DNA of 64,000 nt from Bradyrhizobium sp. SRS-191 (GTDB lineage Bacteria > Pseudomonadota > Alphaproteobacteria > Rhizobiales > Xanthobacteraceae): positions 124,001 to 188,000 of the forward strand of contig NZ_JANBVS010000012.1 of assembly GCF_024586915.1 (NCBI RefSeq), read 5' to 3'. The notes beneath the pieces were generated by a model. The model searched no databases. It was not told where the DNA came from and was given only the letters and a program-made list of their open reading frames with translations. Shown here piece by piece: positions 7,642-16,395 of this stretch (positions are counted from its first letter, which is position 1; each line of letters starts with the position of its first letter). A program made the position numbers and the translations under genes.

Positions 7642-10386
7642 CTAAAGCTTCAACTTGACGTTACAGAGGTCACGCTCGGTCGGATCGGTTCTGACCTCGA
7701 ATCCAAGATTCCGGCACATTTCCAACATCACGACGTTCTCCTGCAGTACGTCGCCAGAGATCATCTTCAGGCCTTCCGCCTTCGCATATTCGATGATCAG
7801 CTGCATCAGCGCCCAACCGAGACCCCTGCCCTTCAGGTCCGACCGCAACAGGATGGCGTACTCTCCGCTTTCATAGACCGAATCGGAGTGAATCCTCACG
7901 ACGCCGACCAGTTCGTTGGTCGCTTCGTCGAGGGCAACGAAAGCCATCGCGCGCGCATAGTCGAGCTGCGTCAGGCGCGCGATGAACTCGTGCGTGAATT
8001 CCTTCATCGGCGCAAAGAAACGCAGACGCAGATCCTCAGCCGTCACGTGCTTGAGGAGCTCATGAATGATCGGTTCGTCCTCAGGTCGGATCGGTCGCGC
8101 AAAGATGCGCCAGCCATCCTTCACCTGAAGATGACGCTCCCATTGGCTCGGATAGGGCCGAACGGCGAAATTCGAAGGCCCGGAGCCCTTGAATTTGGGC
8201 GGGACCTCTCCGACCGCGATCCGCGCGTCCACCGCCAGGACGCCGCTCTCGTCCGCGAGCAGCGGGTTGATGTCCAGCTCACGGATTTCAGGAACGTCAG
8301 CAGCGAGCTGTGCAAGCTTCACCAGGACCAACGCAACCGCATCCGGCTTGACGGCGGGGACGTCGCGATAGGCCCGCAGCAATCGTGAGACCCGCGTTCG
8401 CTCGATGAGGTTGCGCGCCAGCTGGAGATCAAGCGGCGGCAGAGCAAGCGCCTTGTCATTGATGATCTCGACAGCCGTGCCGCCACGACCAAACACGATC
8501 ACGGTGCCGAATGTTGGATCATCGGCGAGGCCCATGATGAGCTCCCGCGCCTTGGCGCGCACCACCATGGCCTGCACGATAACCCCGGAAATCCTCGCGT
8601 CGGGCCGAACAGCCTTGGCGCGGGCCATGATTTCGTTCGCCGCGTTGCGCACGGCTTCCACCGTAGTCAGGTTGAGGACGACACCGCCGACATCCGACTT
8701 GTGAACGATATCGCGCGACAGGATCTTCAGCACGACCGTCGCCCCCTGGGCAAACAGCTGGCTTGCATAGGCGACCGCCTCGTCCACCGTCGACGCCGCG
8801 AAGGTCGGCACCATCGCGATATCGTAAGCCTCCAGCAGCCGGCTGATTTCGACGGGATCGAGCCAGGTTCGCCCGTCGGCGAGCGCGGTGTCGACGATCT
8901 TGCGAGCCGTCTCGACGTCCGGCGCAAATGAGCTCGGCATCGCCGGCGGGACGGCCGCGAGCGACTCGACCACCTCACGGTGGCGAACGAGATGCATGAA
9001 GCCCCGGACGGCATCATCCTCGGTCGGATAGTTCGGGATCCCCGCGCCGCTCAAGGTCTCGATGACCGGCTGCTCTGCGCCAACCCATGCCGCCAGCACC
9101 GGCTTCGCCCACCGTCGGTGTTGTTTGCGATAGGCGCTGACGAACTGGGTGACCGCAGTCGCGATGTCGCTGGCCGATGCAATCGCAGTCTGAACGTTCA
9201 TCACGAGGATTGCGTCATTGGCCTGATCGGCCAGGAGGGCCTCGAGTGAAGCGGTGTATCGGGCAGCATCTGCATCGCCGACGATATCGACCGGGTTCGA
9301 TCCGGACCAGGTCGGCGGCAGCACGGCGTCGAGCTTGTCATGGACGGGAGGTGACAGGGCCGCCGGAACTCCTCCGAGCTCGACCAGGCGATCAACGGCG
9401 AGCACGCCGATCCCACCGCCATTTGTCAAAATCGCGAGCCGCTTGCCGGTTGGAGATTCGACCCGGCCCAGCGTCTCGGCACAATCGAACAGCTCTCGCA
9501 GATCCGAGACCCGCAGAACGCCCGCGCGGCGAAACGCCGCTTCGTAGACCGCATCTGCCCCGGCCAATGCGCCGGTATGCGTTGCGGCGGCTTTGGCGCC
9601 AAGCGCGCCGCGGCCCGACTTGACCACGACGACCGGCTTGACTCTGGCTGCAGCGCGCGCCGCGGACATGAACTTTCGGGCGTCCTTGACGGCTTCGATG
9701 TAGAGCAGAATCGCGCGGGTTCCACCGTCGAGCGCGAAATGATCCAGCAGATCGGCAAGATCGACATCCAGTTGATCACCGATCGAGACGATGCCGGAAA
9801 ACCCCACGCCACGCTGTGCGGCCCAATCCACCATTCCGGCAGCAATGGCACCGGATTGCGAGATCAGCGCCAAGCTCCCTGCGATCGGCATATGCGCCGA
9901 AAAACTCGCATTGAGCTTGATGGTCGGCATCATGATGCCCAGGCAATTCGGCCCGATCAAACGCATGCCGTACTTTTGCGCGGCCTTCTCGGCCTGATCC
10001 GCCAGCGATCCTGCTCCGTGTCCAAGCCCTGAGGTAATGATCAGCGCCCCCGAAGTCCCCAACGCGCCCGCGCGATCGATCAGATCAGGAATCGAAGCCG
10101 GCGGCGTCGTGATCACGATCAATTCCGGCACGAAAGGCAATTCGGCTAGACTGCCGACCGACGAAATGCCGGAGATATCCGAATATCGCGAGTTGACGAG
10201 GCCGAGCTTGCCCTCGAACTGCGCCTTGACGATATTGTCGAGAATGGCCCTTCCGACCGAGTTCGGCCGCGGACTTCCGCCGACGAGCGCGACGGAGCGA
10301 GGCAACAGCAGGTTCCGCAATCGATAAGTCGACATTTCGATATCCAGCATGAGCCTGCGAACGGCGGCCGTGTCCCGCACAAGCAT
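7642..10386 (-). CDS. ADP-forming acyl-CoA synthetase fused to a GNAT acetyltransferase (PatZ-like)
   Basis: 914 residues. Order: CoA-binding Rossmann domain (about 25-150), succinyl-CoA-ligase-like domain (150-480) containing AAATHTGALAG with the histidine that is phosphorylated in active ADP-forming synthetases, ATP-grasp domain (about 500-720), and a C-terminal GNAT domain (about 745-910) with the acetyl-CoA loop SDLKGRGLGWALMQ. The layout equals that of E. coli PatZ/YfiQ lysine acetyltransferase. Because the His-containing loop is present, real acyl-CoA synthetase activity remains possible. The start may be Met18 (10335). An FNR box lies about 136 bases upstream, shared with the divergent alcohol dehydrogenase. 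Confidence 0.9.
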   Translation of the reverse strand: MLVRDTAAVRRLMLDIEMSTYRLRNLLLPRSVALVGGSPRPNSVGRAILDNIVKAQFEGKLGLVNSRYSDISGISSVGSLAELPFVPELIVITTPPASIPDLIDRAGALGTSGALIITSGLGHGAGSLADQAEKAAQKYGMRLIGPNCLGIMMPTIKLNASFSAHMPIAGSLALISQSGAIAAGMVDWAAQRGVGFSGIVSIGDQLDVDLADLLDHFALDGGTRAILLYIEAVKDARKFMSAARAAARVKPVVVVKSGRGALGAKAAATHTGALAGADAVYEAAFRRAGVLRVSDLRELFDCAETLGRVESPTGKRLAILTNGGGIGVLAVDRLVELGGVPAALSPPVHDKLDAVLPPTWSGSNPVDIVGDADAARYTASLEALLADQANDAILVMNVQTAIASASDIATAVTQFVSAYRKQHRRWAKPVLAAWVGAEQPVIETLSGAGIPNYPTEDDAVRGFMHLVRHREVVESLAAVPPAMPSSFAPDVETARKIVDTALADGRTWLDPVEISRLLEAYDIAMVPTFAASTVDEAVAYASQLFAQGATVVLKILSRDIVHKSDVGGVVLNLTTVEAVRNAANEIMARAKAVRPDARISGVIVQAMVVRAKARELIMGLADDPTFGTVIVFGRGGTAVEIINDKALALPPLDLQLARNLIERTRVSRLLRAYRDVPAVKPDAVALVLVKLAQLAADVPEIRELDINPLLADESGVLAVDARIAVGEVPPKFKGSGPSNFAVRPYPSQWERHLQVKDGWRIFARPIRPEDEPIIHELLKHVTAEDLRLRFFAPMKEFTHEFIARLTQLDYARAMAFVALDEATNELVGVVRIHSDSVYESGEYAILLRSDLKGRGLGWALMQLIIEYAKAEGLKMISGDVLQENVVMLEMCRNLGFEVRTDPTERDLCNVKLKL

Positions 10387-10521
10387 CTTAGTTTCAATCC
10401 GCGACAGGTCCAGCGCGGCTTATCATCCCAGTACGGGAGAGATGTGACGCTGCTCCGTTCTCGCAGGCCCACCTCGCTCCACCGGCCGGCATTTGATAGG
10501 CTCTCCAGCGCGCATGCGACC

Positions 10522-10535
10522 TTGACGGACATCAA
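10522..10535. promoter_or_regulatory. FNR/FixK box 5
   Basis: TTGACGGACATCAA lies 57 bases upstream of the alcohol dehydrogenase start at 10593, the same distance seen for boxes 1, 6 and 7. Confidence 0.75.
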
Positions 10536-10592
10536 ACCCCTGCGTCCTGGCATGACTTATGTCACAGGCGCGACCCTGCCCAGGAGTCCTCG

Positions 10593-11582
10593 ATGCACGC
10601 GATGGTGTTGCAACGACCAGGAGGAGTTCTTCAGTCCGAGACACTCCCGGATCCCGAGCCTGGTCCCGGCGAGATTCGCATCCGGGTCAGCGCATGCGGC
10701 GTTTGTCGCACCGATCTGCATCTCTGTGATGGAGAACTGCCGGACATTCGCTATCCGATCATTCCTGGCCACGAGATCGTCGGCCATGTCGACCGGATCG
10801 GTGCGGGCGTCACGACGCATCAGCTTGGCGCGCGCGTGGGCGTTCCCTGGCTAGGGCACACCTGCGGCCACTGCGCGTTCTGCTCGCACGGAATGGAGAA
10901 TCTGTGCGATGAGCCTCGCTTCACCGGCTACACCCGCGATGGCGGCTATGCGAGCCACGCGCTCGCCGACTCAAATTATGCCTTCCCTCTCGACGGCCTC
11001 GGTGATGACGTCGCGGCTGCGCCGCTGTTGTGCGCCGGGCTGATCGGCTGGCGGTCTCTCGTCATGGCCGGAGATGCAGAAAGGCTTGGGATTTACGGTT
11101 TCGGAGCCGCGGGACACATCGTCGCCCAGGTTGCCCGCTGGCAAGGCCGGCAGATCTACGCGTTCACTCGCGAATGTGATCGAACGGCACAGGATCTTGC
11201 CCGCCGGCTCGGCGCAACCTGGACTGGAGCATCGGACCGGCGTCCCGATGTTGCTCTGGATGCGGCCATCATCTACGCGCCTACCGGCGAACTCGTTCCA
11301 GCCGCTCTGCGGGCCGTTAGAAAAGGCGGCCGGGTCGTCTGTGCGGGTATTCACATGAGCGACATTCCGAGCTTCCCCTATTCGCTCCTCTGGGGAGAGC
11401 GTCAGATCATGTCCGTCGCCAACCTGACCCGACAAGACGGCATCGATTTCCTGCGCGTGGCTCGGGACTCCCACATCGAGACACATACGACCGCTTATCC
11501 TCTGTCGGACGCAAATGCCGTTCTTGCTCGATTGCGGCGCGGCGAGATTCTTGGTGCAGCCGTTCTTGTGCCGGACGTCTGA
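10593..11582 (+). CDS. Zinc-dependent alcohol dehydrogenase
   Basis: 329 residues of the medium-chain dehydrogenase family. Catalytic zinc ligands appear in ACGVCRTDLH (Cys near 38) and PGHEIVGHV (His-Glu near 60-61). The structural zinc cluster is CGHCAFCSHGMENLC (four cysteines, about 90-105). The Rossmann segment is LGIYGFGAAGHIVAQ. It likely interconverts alcohols and aldehydes with NAD(H), useful for fermentation or redox balance. It is the first gene after the FNR box at 10522, and the next gene starts at the base after its stop codon. Confidence 0.93.
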   Translation: MHAMVLQRPGGVLQSETLPDPEPGPGEIRIRVSACGVCRTDLHLCDGELPDIRYPIIPGHEIVGHVDRIGAGVTTHQLGARVGVPWLGHTCGHCAFCSHGMENLCDEPRFTGYTRDGGYASHALADSNYAFPLDGLGDDVAAAPLLCAGLIGWRSLVMAGDAERLGIYGFGAAGHIVAQVARWQGRQIYAFTRECDRTAQDLARRLGATWTGASDRRPDVALDAAIIYAPTGELVPAALRAVRKGGRVVCAGIHMSDIPSFPYSLLWGERQIMSVANLTRQDGIDFLRVARDSHIETHTTAYPLSDANAVLARLRRGEILGAAVLVPDV

Positions 11583-13151
11583 ATGCCAACAAGGGAAGCC
11601 GCGCTCATGACGTCACCGTCCGGTCAGGATCTCGTCTTGGCGTTCTTGGGCGACGGCAACCGGCACCCAGACGTTCGCCGCATCGATACACATGCGGCGT
11701 CTGTCTTCCTGTTCAGCGACCGCGCGCTGAAGGTCAAGCGTGCAATTCAGCTCCCATTCCTGGACTATTCGACGCTCGCGCTCCGCAAAGCTGCATGCGA
11801 GAAAGAGTTGGAGATCAATCGCCCGTTTGCCCCCGACATCTATCGCCGCGTCGTTGCCATCACGAAGGCGCCGAATGGGACATTCGCTATCGATGAGGCG
11901 GGTGATCCGATCGAATATGCGGTCGAGATGCGTCGCTTCGATGACAGCCAGACGTTGGATCATCTCGCGGAACATGCGCAGATGAACGCTGATCTGGCCG
12001 ACCATCTGGCGGAGACCATCGCAGCGTCACATCAGGCTGCCGCAAAGGTCACGGATAGTGCGTGGATCGATTCCGTCCCGCGCTGGATCGACGCGTCCAT
12101 TACCAGCTTTGAGGCCAGCCGGCGATTTCCGGCAGGGGAGATCGCGGAGCTTCATGCGCTCTGTCGTTCGGCCTTCTTGCGTCTCAAGCCATTGCTCGAG
12201 CGGCGCGCTGCCAACGGGAATGTCCGACGCTGTCACGGCGACCTCCATCTGGCCAACATCGTCATGATCGACGGCAAGCCGGTGCTGTTCGACGCCATCG
12301 AATTCGACGACCGCATCGCCACGATCGACGTGCTCTACGATCTCGCATTTCCGCTGATGGATCTGCTGCACTTCAAGCTGGCGGTCGCGGCCAATCATCT
12401 CCTGAACCGCTACCTCCTCGTCGCGGAGCCCGAACAGACGGACGGCCTTGCTGCTCTGCCCCTGTTCCTGGCCATGAGAGCAGCCATTCGAGCTCAAGTC
12501 TTCCTTGCGAAACTCGATCGCGGAGCGGCCGAACACAGCGATCCCCATCTCTCAACGACATTTGAGATCGCCAAAAGCTACTTTCAGCTGGCGCGCCGGC
12601 TCATTCAGCCGGCCGCTCCAATGATGGTCGCCGTCGGCGGCCTGTCAGGAACTGGCAAGTCTGCTTTGGCGCGCGCGCTCGCCCCTGAGCTTGCGCCGAT
12701 ACCGGGAGCGATCGTTCTGCGCAGCGACGTGCTACGAAAGCAGCTGTTTGGAGTATCCCCGAGCGAACGGCTGCCGACGACCGCCTACACGCCTGAATCA
12801 AGTGCGAGGGTATATCACGAACTGATGAACCAGGCCGCGCAGGTTCTGGCTCAAGGCTTCACCGTCATCGTCGACGCCGTGTTTGCACGTGAGGCCGAAC
12901 GTCAGGCAATCCAGCAATTGGCAAATCGACTGCAAGTGCCCTTTGCTGGCCTCTTCCTCGTTGCAGACCTGCGCGTCCGGCAGGAGCGTATCCAGCGCCG
13001 GGTCAACGATGCGTCCGACGCCACAGCCGAGGTCGCTCGAGAGCAGGAACGCTATGATATCGGCGCTCAGGATTGGCTGCAGGTCGATGCGTCGGGAACG
13101 CCGGAAACGACGCTGGACCGAAGCATATCGCAACTGCGGATCAACCGCTGA
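11583..13151 (+). CDS. Two-domain protein: aminoglycoside-phosphotransferase-like kinase fused to an AAA/P-loop kinase
   Basis: 522 residues. The N-terminal half (about 20-330) is an APH/choline-kinase fold; RRCHGDLHLANIVM is the Brenner catalytic loop and LFDAIEFDDRIATIDVLYD the metal-binding loop. The C-terminal half (about 345-515) is a small P-loop kinase with Walker A GLSGTGKSALAR and LRSDVLRKQLFG in the acceptor region, similar to zeta-toxin/gluconate-kinase-like proteins. Such fusions are known as uncharacterised kinases in rhizobia. It abuts the alcohol dehydrogenase with no gap. Start: 11583, or the internal ATG at 11607 preceded by GGAAG. Substrate unknown. Confidence 0.88.
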   Translation: MPTREAALMTSPSGQDLVLAFLGDGNRHPDVRRIDTHAASVFLFSDRALKVKRAIQLPFLDYSTLALRKAACEKELEINRPFAPDIYRRVVAITKAPNGTFAIDEAGDPIEYAVEMRRFDDSQTLDHLAEHAQMNADLADHLAETIAASHQAAAKVTDSAWIDSVPRWIDASITSFEASRRFPAGEIAELHALCRSAFLRLKPLLERRAANGNVRRCHGDLHLANIVMIDGKPVLFDAIEFDDRIATIDVLYDLAFPLMDLLHFKLAVAANHLLNRYLLVAEPEQTDGLAALPLFLAMRAAIRAQVFLAKLDRGAAEHSDPHLSTTFEIAKSYFQLARRLIQPAAPMMVAVGGLSGTGKSALARALAPELAPIPGAIVLRSDVLRKQLFGVSPSERLPTTAYTPESSARVYHELMNQAAQVLAQGFTVIVDAVFAREAERQAIQQLANRLQVPFAGLFLVADLRVRQERIQRRVNDASDATAEVAREQERYDIGAQDWLQVDASGTPETTLDRSISQLRINR

Positions 13152-13198
13152 GGACGGCGCCGCCCGATCCGGGCAAAGGCCCGAGACGAATGCCGGGC

Positions 13199-15094
13199 CT
13201 AGGTGTGGACGTAGTCGCCCGGCGCACTCCCAAGCTCATTCGAATGGTCCGTCCCCAGTTGCGGCGGGGCGCACGGCGATCCAGACTGCTGCGCCAGCCA
13301 AGCGGTCCAGGTCGGCCACCACGATCCCTCGATCCGCGGCGACGTGCTCTGCCACTCGTCTGGGCCAAGGTAAGGCGCGTCAGCCGCCTTGGTGCGCACC
13401 TGATGCGAATGTCCGGGCTCACCTGGCGGCGCCACGATGCCGGCATTGTGCCCACCGCTCGCCAGGACAAAGGTGACGTCGGCGTCGACCTCGTAATGGA
13501 TCTTGTAAGTCGATTTCCACGGGGCGACGTGGTCGCGCAGCGTGCCGACAACGAACATCGGGGTATGGATGTCCGAGAGGGACACCGGCTTTCCTTCGAC
13601 CCTGTACCGTCCTTCGGCAAGATCGTTGTTCAAAAACAGCTTGCGCAGGTATTCGGAGTGCATCCGATACGGCAGGCGCGTGGCGTCTGCATTCCACGCC
13701 ATCAGGTCACTCGGATTGGCCCGCTCACCGAGAAGATAGTCACGCGAGACCCGCGACCAGATCAGATCGTTGGACCGCAATAATTGAAAGGCGCCCGCCA
13801 TCTGCGTTGTGTCGAGATAGCCACGCTCCCACATCATGTCTTCCAGAAAAGCCACCTGGCTTTCATTGATGAAAAGCGTCAGCTCTCCCGCTTCTGTAAA
13901 ATCGGTCTGAGCCGCAAACAGCGTGATCGTCTTGAGACGGGCGTCTCCGTCCCGCGCCATGGCCGCCGCGGTGATCGAGAGCAGCGTTCCCCCAAGGCAG
14001 TAGCCGACGGCATGGACCGGCGTGTCCGGCACGATCTTCCCGATCTCGCCCAATGCGGCCATGACGCCCAGCGACCGGTAGTCGTCGAAGGCAAGATCCC
14101 GGTCCTTCGCTCCTGGATTTCGCCAAGAGATCATAAACACCGTGAAGCCCTGGTCGGTCAGATACCTGACCAGGGAATTGTGCGGCGACAGATCGAGGAT
14201 GTAGAACTTCATGATCCATGCGGGCACGATCAGCAACGGTTCTGGGCGCACCTTTTCGGTTGTCGGCGCATATTGGATCAGCTCGATCAGACGATTTCGG
14301 AACACCACCTTGCCTGCCGCAGTCGCGACCGTCCGGCCGACAACGAACTCGGCGCTGCTCGACGTCTTTCCGGGCTGCATCACCTGCATGAGATCGGCGA
14401 GCCAATTCTGCCAGCCGAAAACGAAGTTCTCGCCACCGCTTCGAACTGCTTTTTCCAGCACCTCGGGATTGGTCGCAGCGAAGTTGGATGGCGCGAACAT
14501 ATCGAGCAGCTGACGAAGCGAGAAATCTACGACGGCTTCGTTGGCCGGGTTGACTCCGCGAACGCCCGTGGTCGTCTTGTGCCACCAGTCCTCGCCCAGC
14601 AGGAAAGCCTGCGCGAACAGGTTGAACGGCTGCATCGTCCATTGCGGCTTGGAAAAGCGATGATCGTTGGCCTGCGGCCTGATCAGATCCCAGGGAGCCC
14701 GGTCCGGGTCCGCAAGATGTAACGACCGCTCGGCGAGTTGCCGAGCACCGTGCCAAGCATGACGGACGATTTCGATTTGGCGTTGAGGCGCCGCCGCCAG
14801 GTGGCACGCCCAGTCCAGATAGGCCATCGATAGCGCAGCCGGCGAGATTCCGCCCGTCAGGCGTGCCAGCACCGCGCTGAAGGCCTTGTCCAGCTCATGA
14901 TCCTCGCGACTGAACTCCCTGCCAATCGCCTCGGCATCCTGAGGGAGCGGCTTCGCGTCGAGGCGGGCCAGTTGGCCCGATTCCGCCAACACCGGAGCGA
15001 CACCGACAACGTCCTGCGCCCGCCCTTGGTCCTGGAGGGTCTTTGCTTCGCGACGATCCGGACGCGACGGCCCCCCACTCTTCAGTTTCGCCAC
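13199..15094 (-). CDS. phaC: Class I-type poly(3-hydroxyalkanoate) synthase
   Basis: 631 residues. An alpha/beta-hydrolase core carries the PhaC lipase-like box GYCLGG with catalytic Cys366. Asp in GTLRDHVAPW (near 522) and His in ASGGHNAGI (near 550) complete the triad. The N-terminal PhaC domain (about 140-300) includes PFNLFAQAFLLGEDWW. It polymerises hydroxyacyl-CoA into storage granules. The upstream phasin-like gene overlaps its start by 13 bases, so the two are coupled translationally. Expression is probably driven by the FNR box at 15501, tying polymer synthesis to oxygen limitation. Confidence 0.93.
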   Translation of the reverse strand: MAKLKSGGPSRPDRREAKTLQDQGRAQDVVGVAPVLAESGQLARLDAKPLPQDAEAIGREFSREDHELDKAFSAVLARLTGGISPAALSMAYLDWACHLAAAPQRQIEIVRHAWHGARQLAERSLHLADPDRAPWDLIRPQANDHRFSKPQWTMQPFNLFAQAFLLGEDWWHKTTTGVRGVNPANEAVVDFSLRQLLDMFAPSNFAATNPEVLEKAVRSGGENFVFGWQNWLADLMQVMQPGKTSSSAEFVVGRTVATAAGKVVFRNRLIELIQYAPTTEKVRPEPLLIVPAWIMKFYILDLSPHNSLVRYLTDQGFTVFMISWRNPGAKDRDLAFDDYRSLGVMAALGEIGKIVPDTPVHAVGYCLGGTLLSITAAAMARDGDARLKTITLFAAQTDFTEAGELTLFINESQVAFLEDMMWERGYLDTTQMAGAFQLLRSNDLIWSRVSRDYLLGERANPSDLMAWNADATRLPYRMHSEYLRKLFLNNDLAEGRYRVEGKPVSLSDIHTPMFVVGTLRDHVAPWKSTYKIHYEVDADVTFVLASGGHNAGIVAPPGEPGHSHQVRTKAADAPYLGPDEWQSTSPRIEGSWWPTWTAWLAQQSGSPCAPPQLGTDHSNELGSAPGDYVHT

Positions 15095-15444
15095 CGTTGC
15101 CCCACGAGATTCACACTGGCATCAATGAGGCGCTGCCCGTGCCGGAAGAGCCGGTCGCAATCCCGCCTGACAAAGTCGAGCTGATGCTGTCCGCATTCCT
15201 GGACCATCGTTTGAATTCCCTTGACGGAATGCACCCCGGCCAGCTTCGACACGAACTCGGCCAGCAGATGCGTTTCCGTCCGCGTGCGGTCCAGCGCCTC
15301 ATTACTGGCGAAGAGGATCTCTTCCAGAATGATCTGCTGCGAGCCGATGAGCAACTCAAGGGCATGCTTATTGGACAGGGCGACACGCTCGGACAGCTTG
15401 GCCGTTTCCTCGGCCACGACATTTGCCCCGGAGAGCTCAGACAT
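15082..15444 (-). CDS. Phasin-like granule-associated protein
   Basis: 120 residues, largely alpha-helical with heptad-like spacing and no transmembrane segment or catalytic motif. The start at 15444 is fixed by an AGGAGAGG ribosome-binding site just upstream. Its 3' end overlaps the PHA synthase start by 13 bases. Length, helicity and operon position suggest a phasin that coats PHA granules, although family identity is weak from sequence alone. An FNR/FixK box lies 57 bases upstream. Confidence 0.7.
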   Translation of the reverse strand: MSELSGANVVAEETAKLSERVALSNKHALELLIGSQQIILEEILFASNEALDRTRTETHLLAEFVSKLAGVHSVKGIQTMVQECGQHQLDFVRRDCDRLFRHGQRLIDASVNLVGQRWRN

Positions 15445-15500
15445 GGGCACCTCTCCTCTTGCTGATCGATTCACTTTTAGCCCACGTCGCGGCCGAAACC

Positions 15501-15514
15501 TTGAGCTGCATCAA
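15501..15514. promoter_or_regulatory. FNR/FixK box 6 (toward phasin-phaC)
   Basis: TTGAGCTGCATCAA lies 57 bases upstream of the phasin-like start at 15444, on the minus-strand side of the divergent region. Confidence 0.75.
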
Positions 15515-15533
15515 TAGCCGGGCAACCTCCTCT

Positions 15534-15547
15534 TTGACCTGGGTCAA
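15534..15547. promoter_or_regulatory. FNR/FixK box 7 (toward the CBS-BON gene)
   Basis: TTGACCTGGGTCAA, a symmetrical TTGAC-N4-GTCAA dyad, lies 56 bases upstream of the ATG at 15603. Confidence 0.7.
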
Positions 15548-15602
15548 TTCACCGCTTGACCGCGGGATTACGGTTCTGCAGCTTTTGACATCGGAGTTCG
15601 CC

Positions 15603-16331
15603 ATGCGCGCCCATCAGATCATGACCCGTCCCGTCATCACCGTCACGCCGGATACGACGATTGTGGACGCGGCCAACATCATGCTCCAACGCCACGTCAG
15701 CGGCCTGCCGGTGGTCGATAGCAGCGGCAAGCTGGTCGGCGTCGTCTCTGAAGGAGATTTTATCCGCCGAACGGAGATCGGCACGGGACGCAAGCGCGGC
15801 CGCTGGCTCCGCTTTATTCTCGGGCCCGGAAAATCGGCCGCCGACTTCGTCCATGAACATGGACGCAAGGTATCGGAGGTCATGACCAGGTCTCCCCTGA
15901 CGATCACGGAGGACGCCGCCCTGGCGGAGATCGTGGAGCTGATGGAAAAAAACCATGTGAAGCGGCTGCCTGTGGTCAAGGGTGACCAGGTCATCGGCAT
16001 CGTGTCGCGGGCGAATCTGCTGCAGGCGGTCGCCACCCTCGGCCGGCAGGTCCCGGATCCCACGGCCGATGACGATCACATCCGCAATCGCGTGATCGAC
16101 GCCCTCGAGAAGAATGACTGGTGTCCTTTCGGACTGTCCGTCATCGCCAAGGACGGCATCGTTCATTTGAGCGGCGTCATCACCGAAGAACGCTCGCGGC
16201 AGGCGGCCATCGTCGCCACCGAAAACGTCACTGGTGTGAAGAAGGTGCACGACCATTTGTGCTGGGTCGATACCATGTCCGGCATGTACCTCAACTCACC
16301 GGAAGACGAGGATATGGCAAAGGCCAGCTGA
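15603..16331 (+). CDS. CBS-domain pair with C-terminal BON domain
   Basis: 242 residues. Two CBS motifs form a Bateman module: CBS1 about 3-60 (IMTRPVITVTPDTTIVDAA...), CBS2 about 92-145 (VMTRSPLTITEDAALAEI...). A BON domain follows (about 155-225). CBS pairs bind adenine nucleotides; BON domains contact membranes or other proteins. Similar proteins are hypoxia-induced in other bacteria. The start at 15603 matches the beginning of the first CBS motif and sits 56 bases after an FNR box. No enzyme domain is attached, so a sensor or adaptor role is inferred. Confidence 0.88.
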   Translation: MRAHQIMTRPVITVTPDTTIVDAANIMLQRHVSGLPVVDSSGKLVGVVSEGDFIRRTEIGTGRKRGRWLRFILGPGKSAADFVHEHGRKVSEVMTRSPLTITEDAALAEIVELMEKNHVKRLPVVKGDQVIGIVSRANLLQAVATLGRQVPDPTADDDHIRNRVIDALEKNDWCPFGLSVIAKDGIVHLSGVITEERSRQAAIVATENVTGVKKVHDHLCWVDTMSGMYLNSPEDEDMAKAS

Positions 16332-16395
16332 GGATCTATCGAGGCCCGGCCATCTTCATTGCCAGTCACGTACGGCCAGCACGCTTGCGCTTGGC

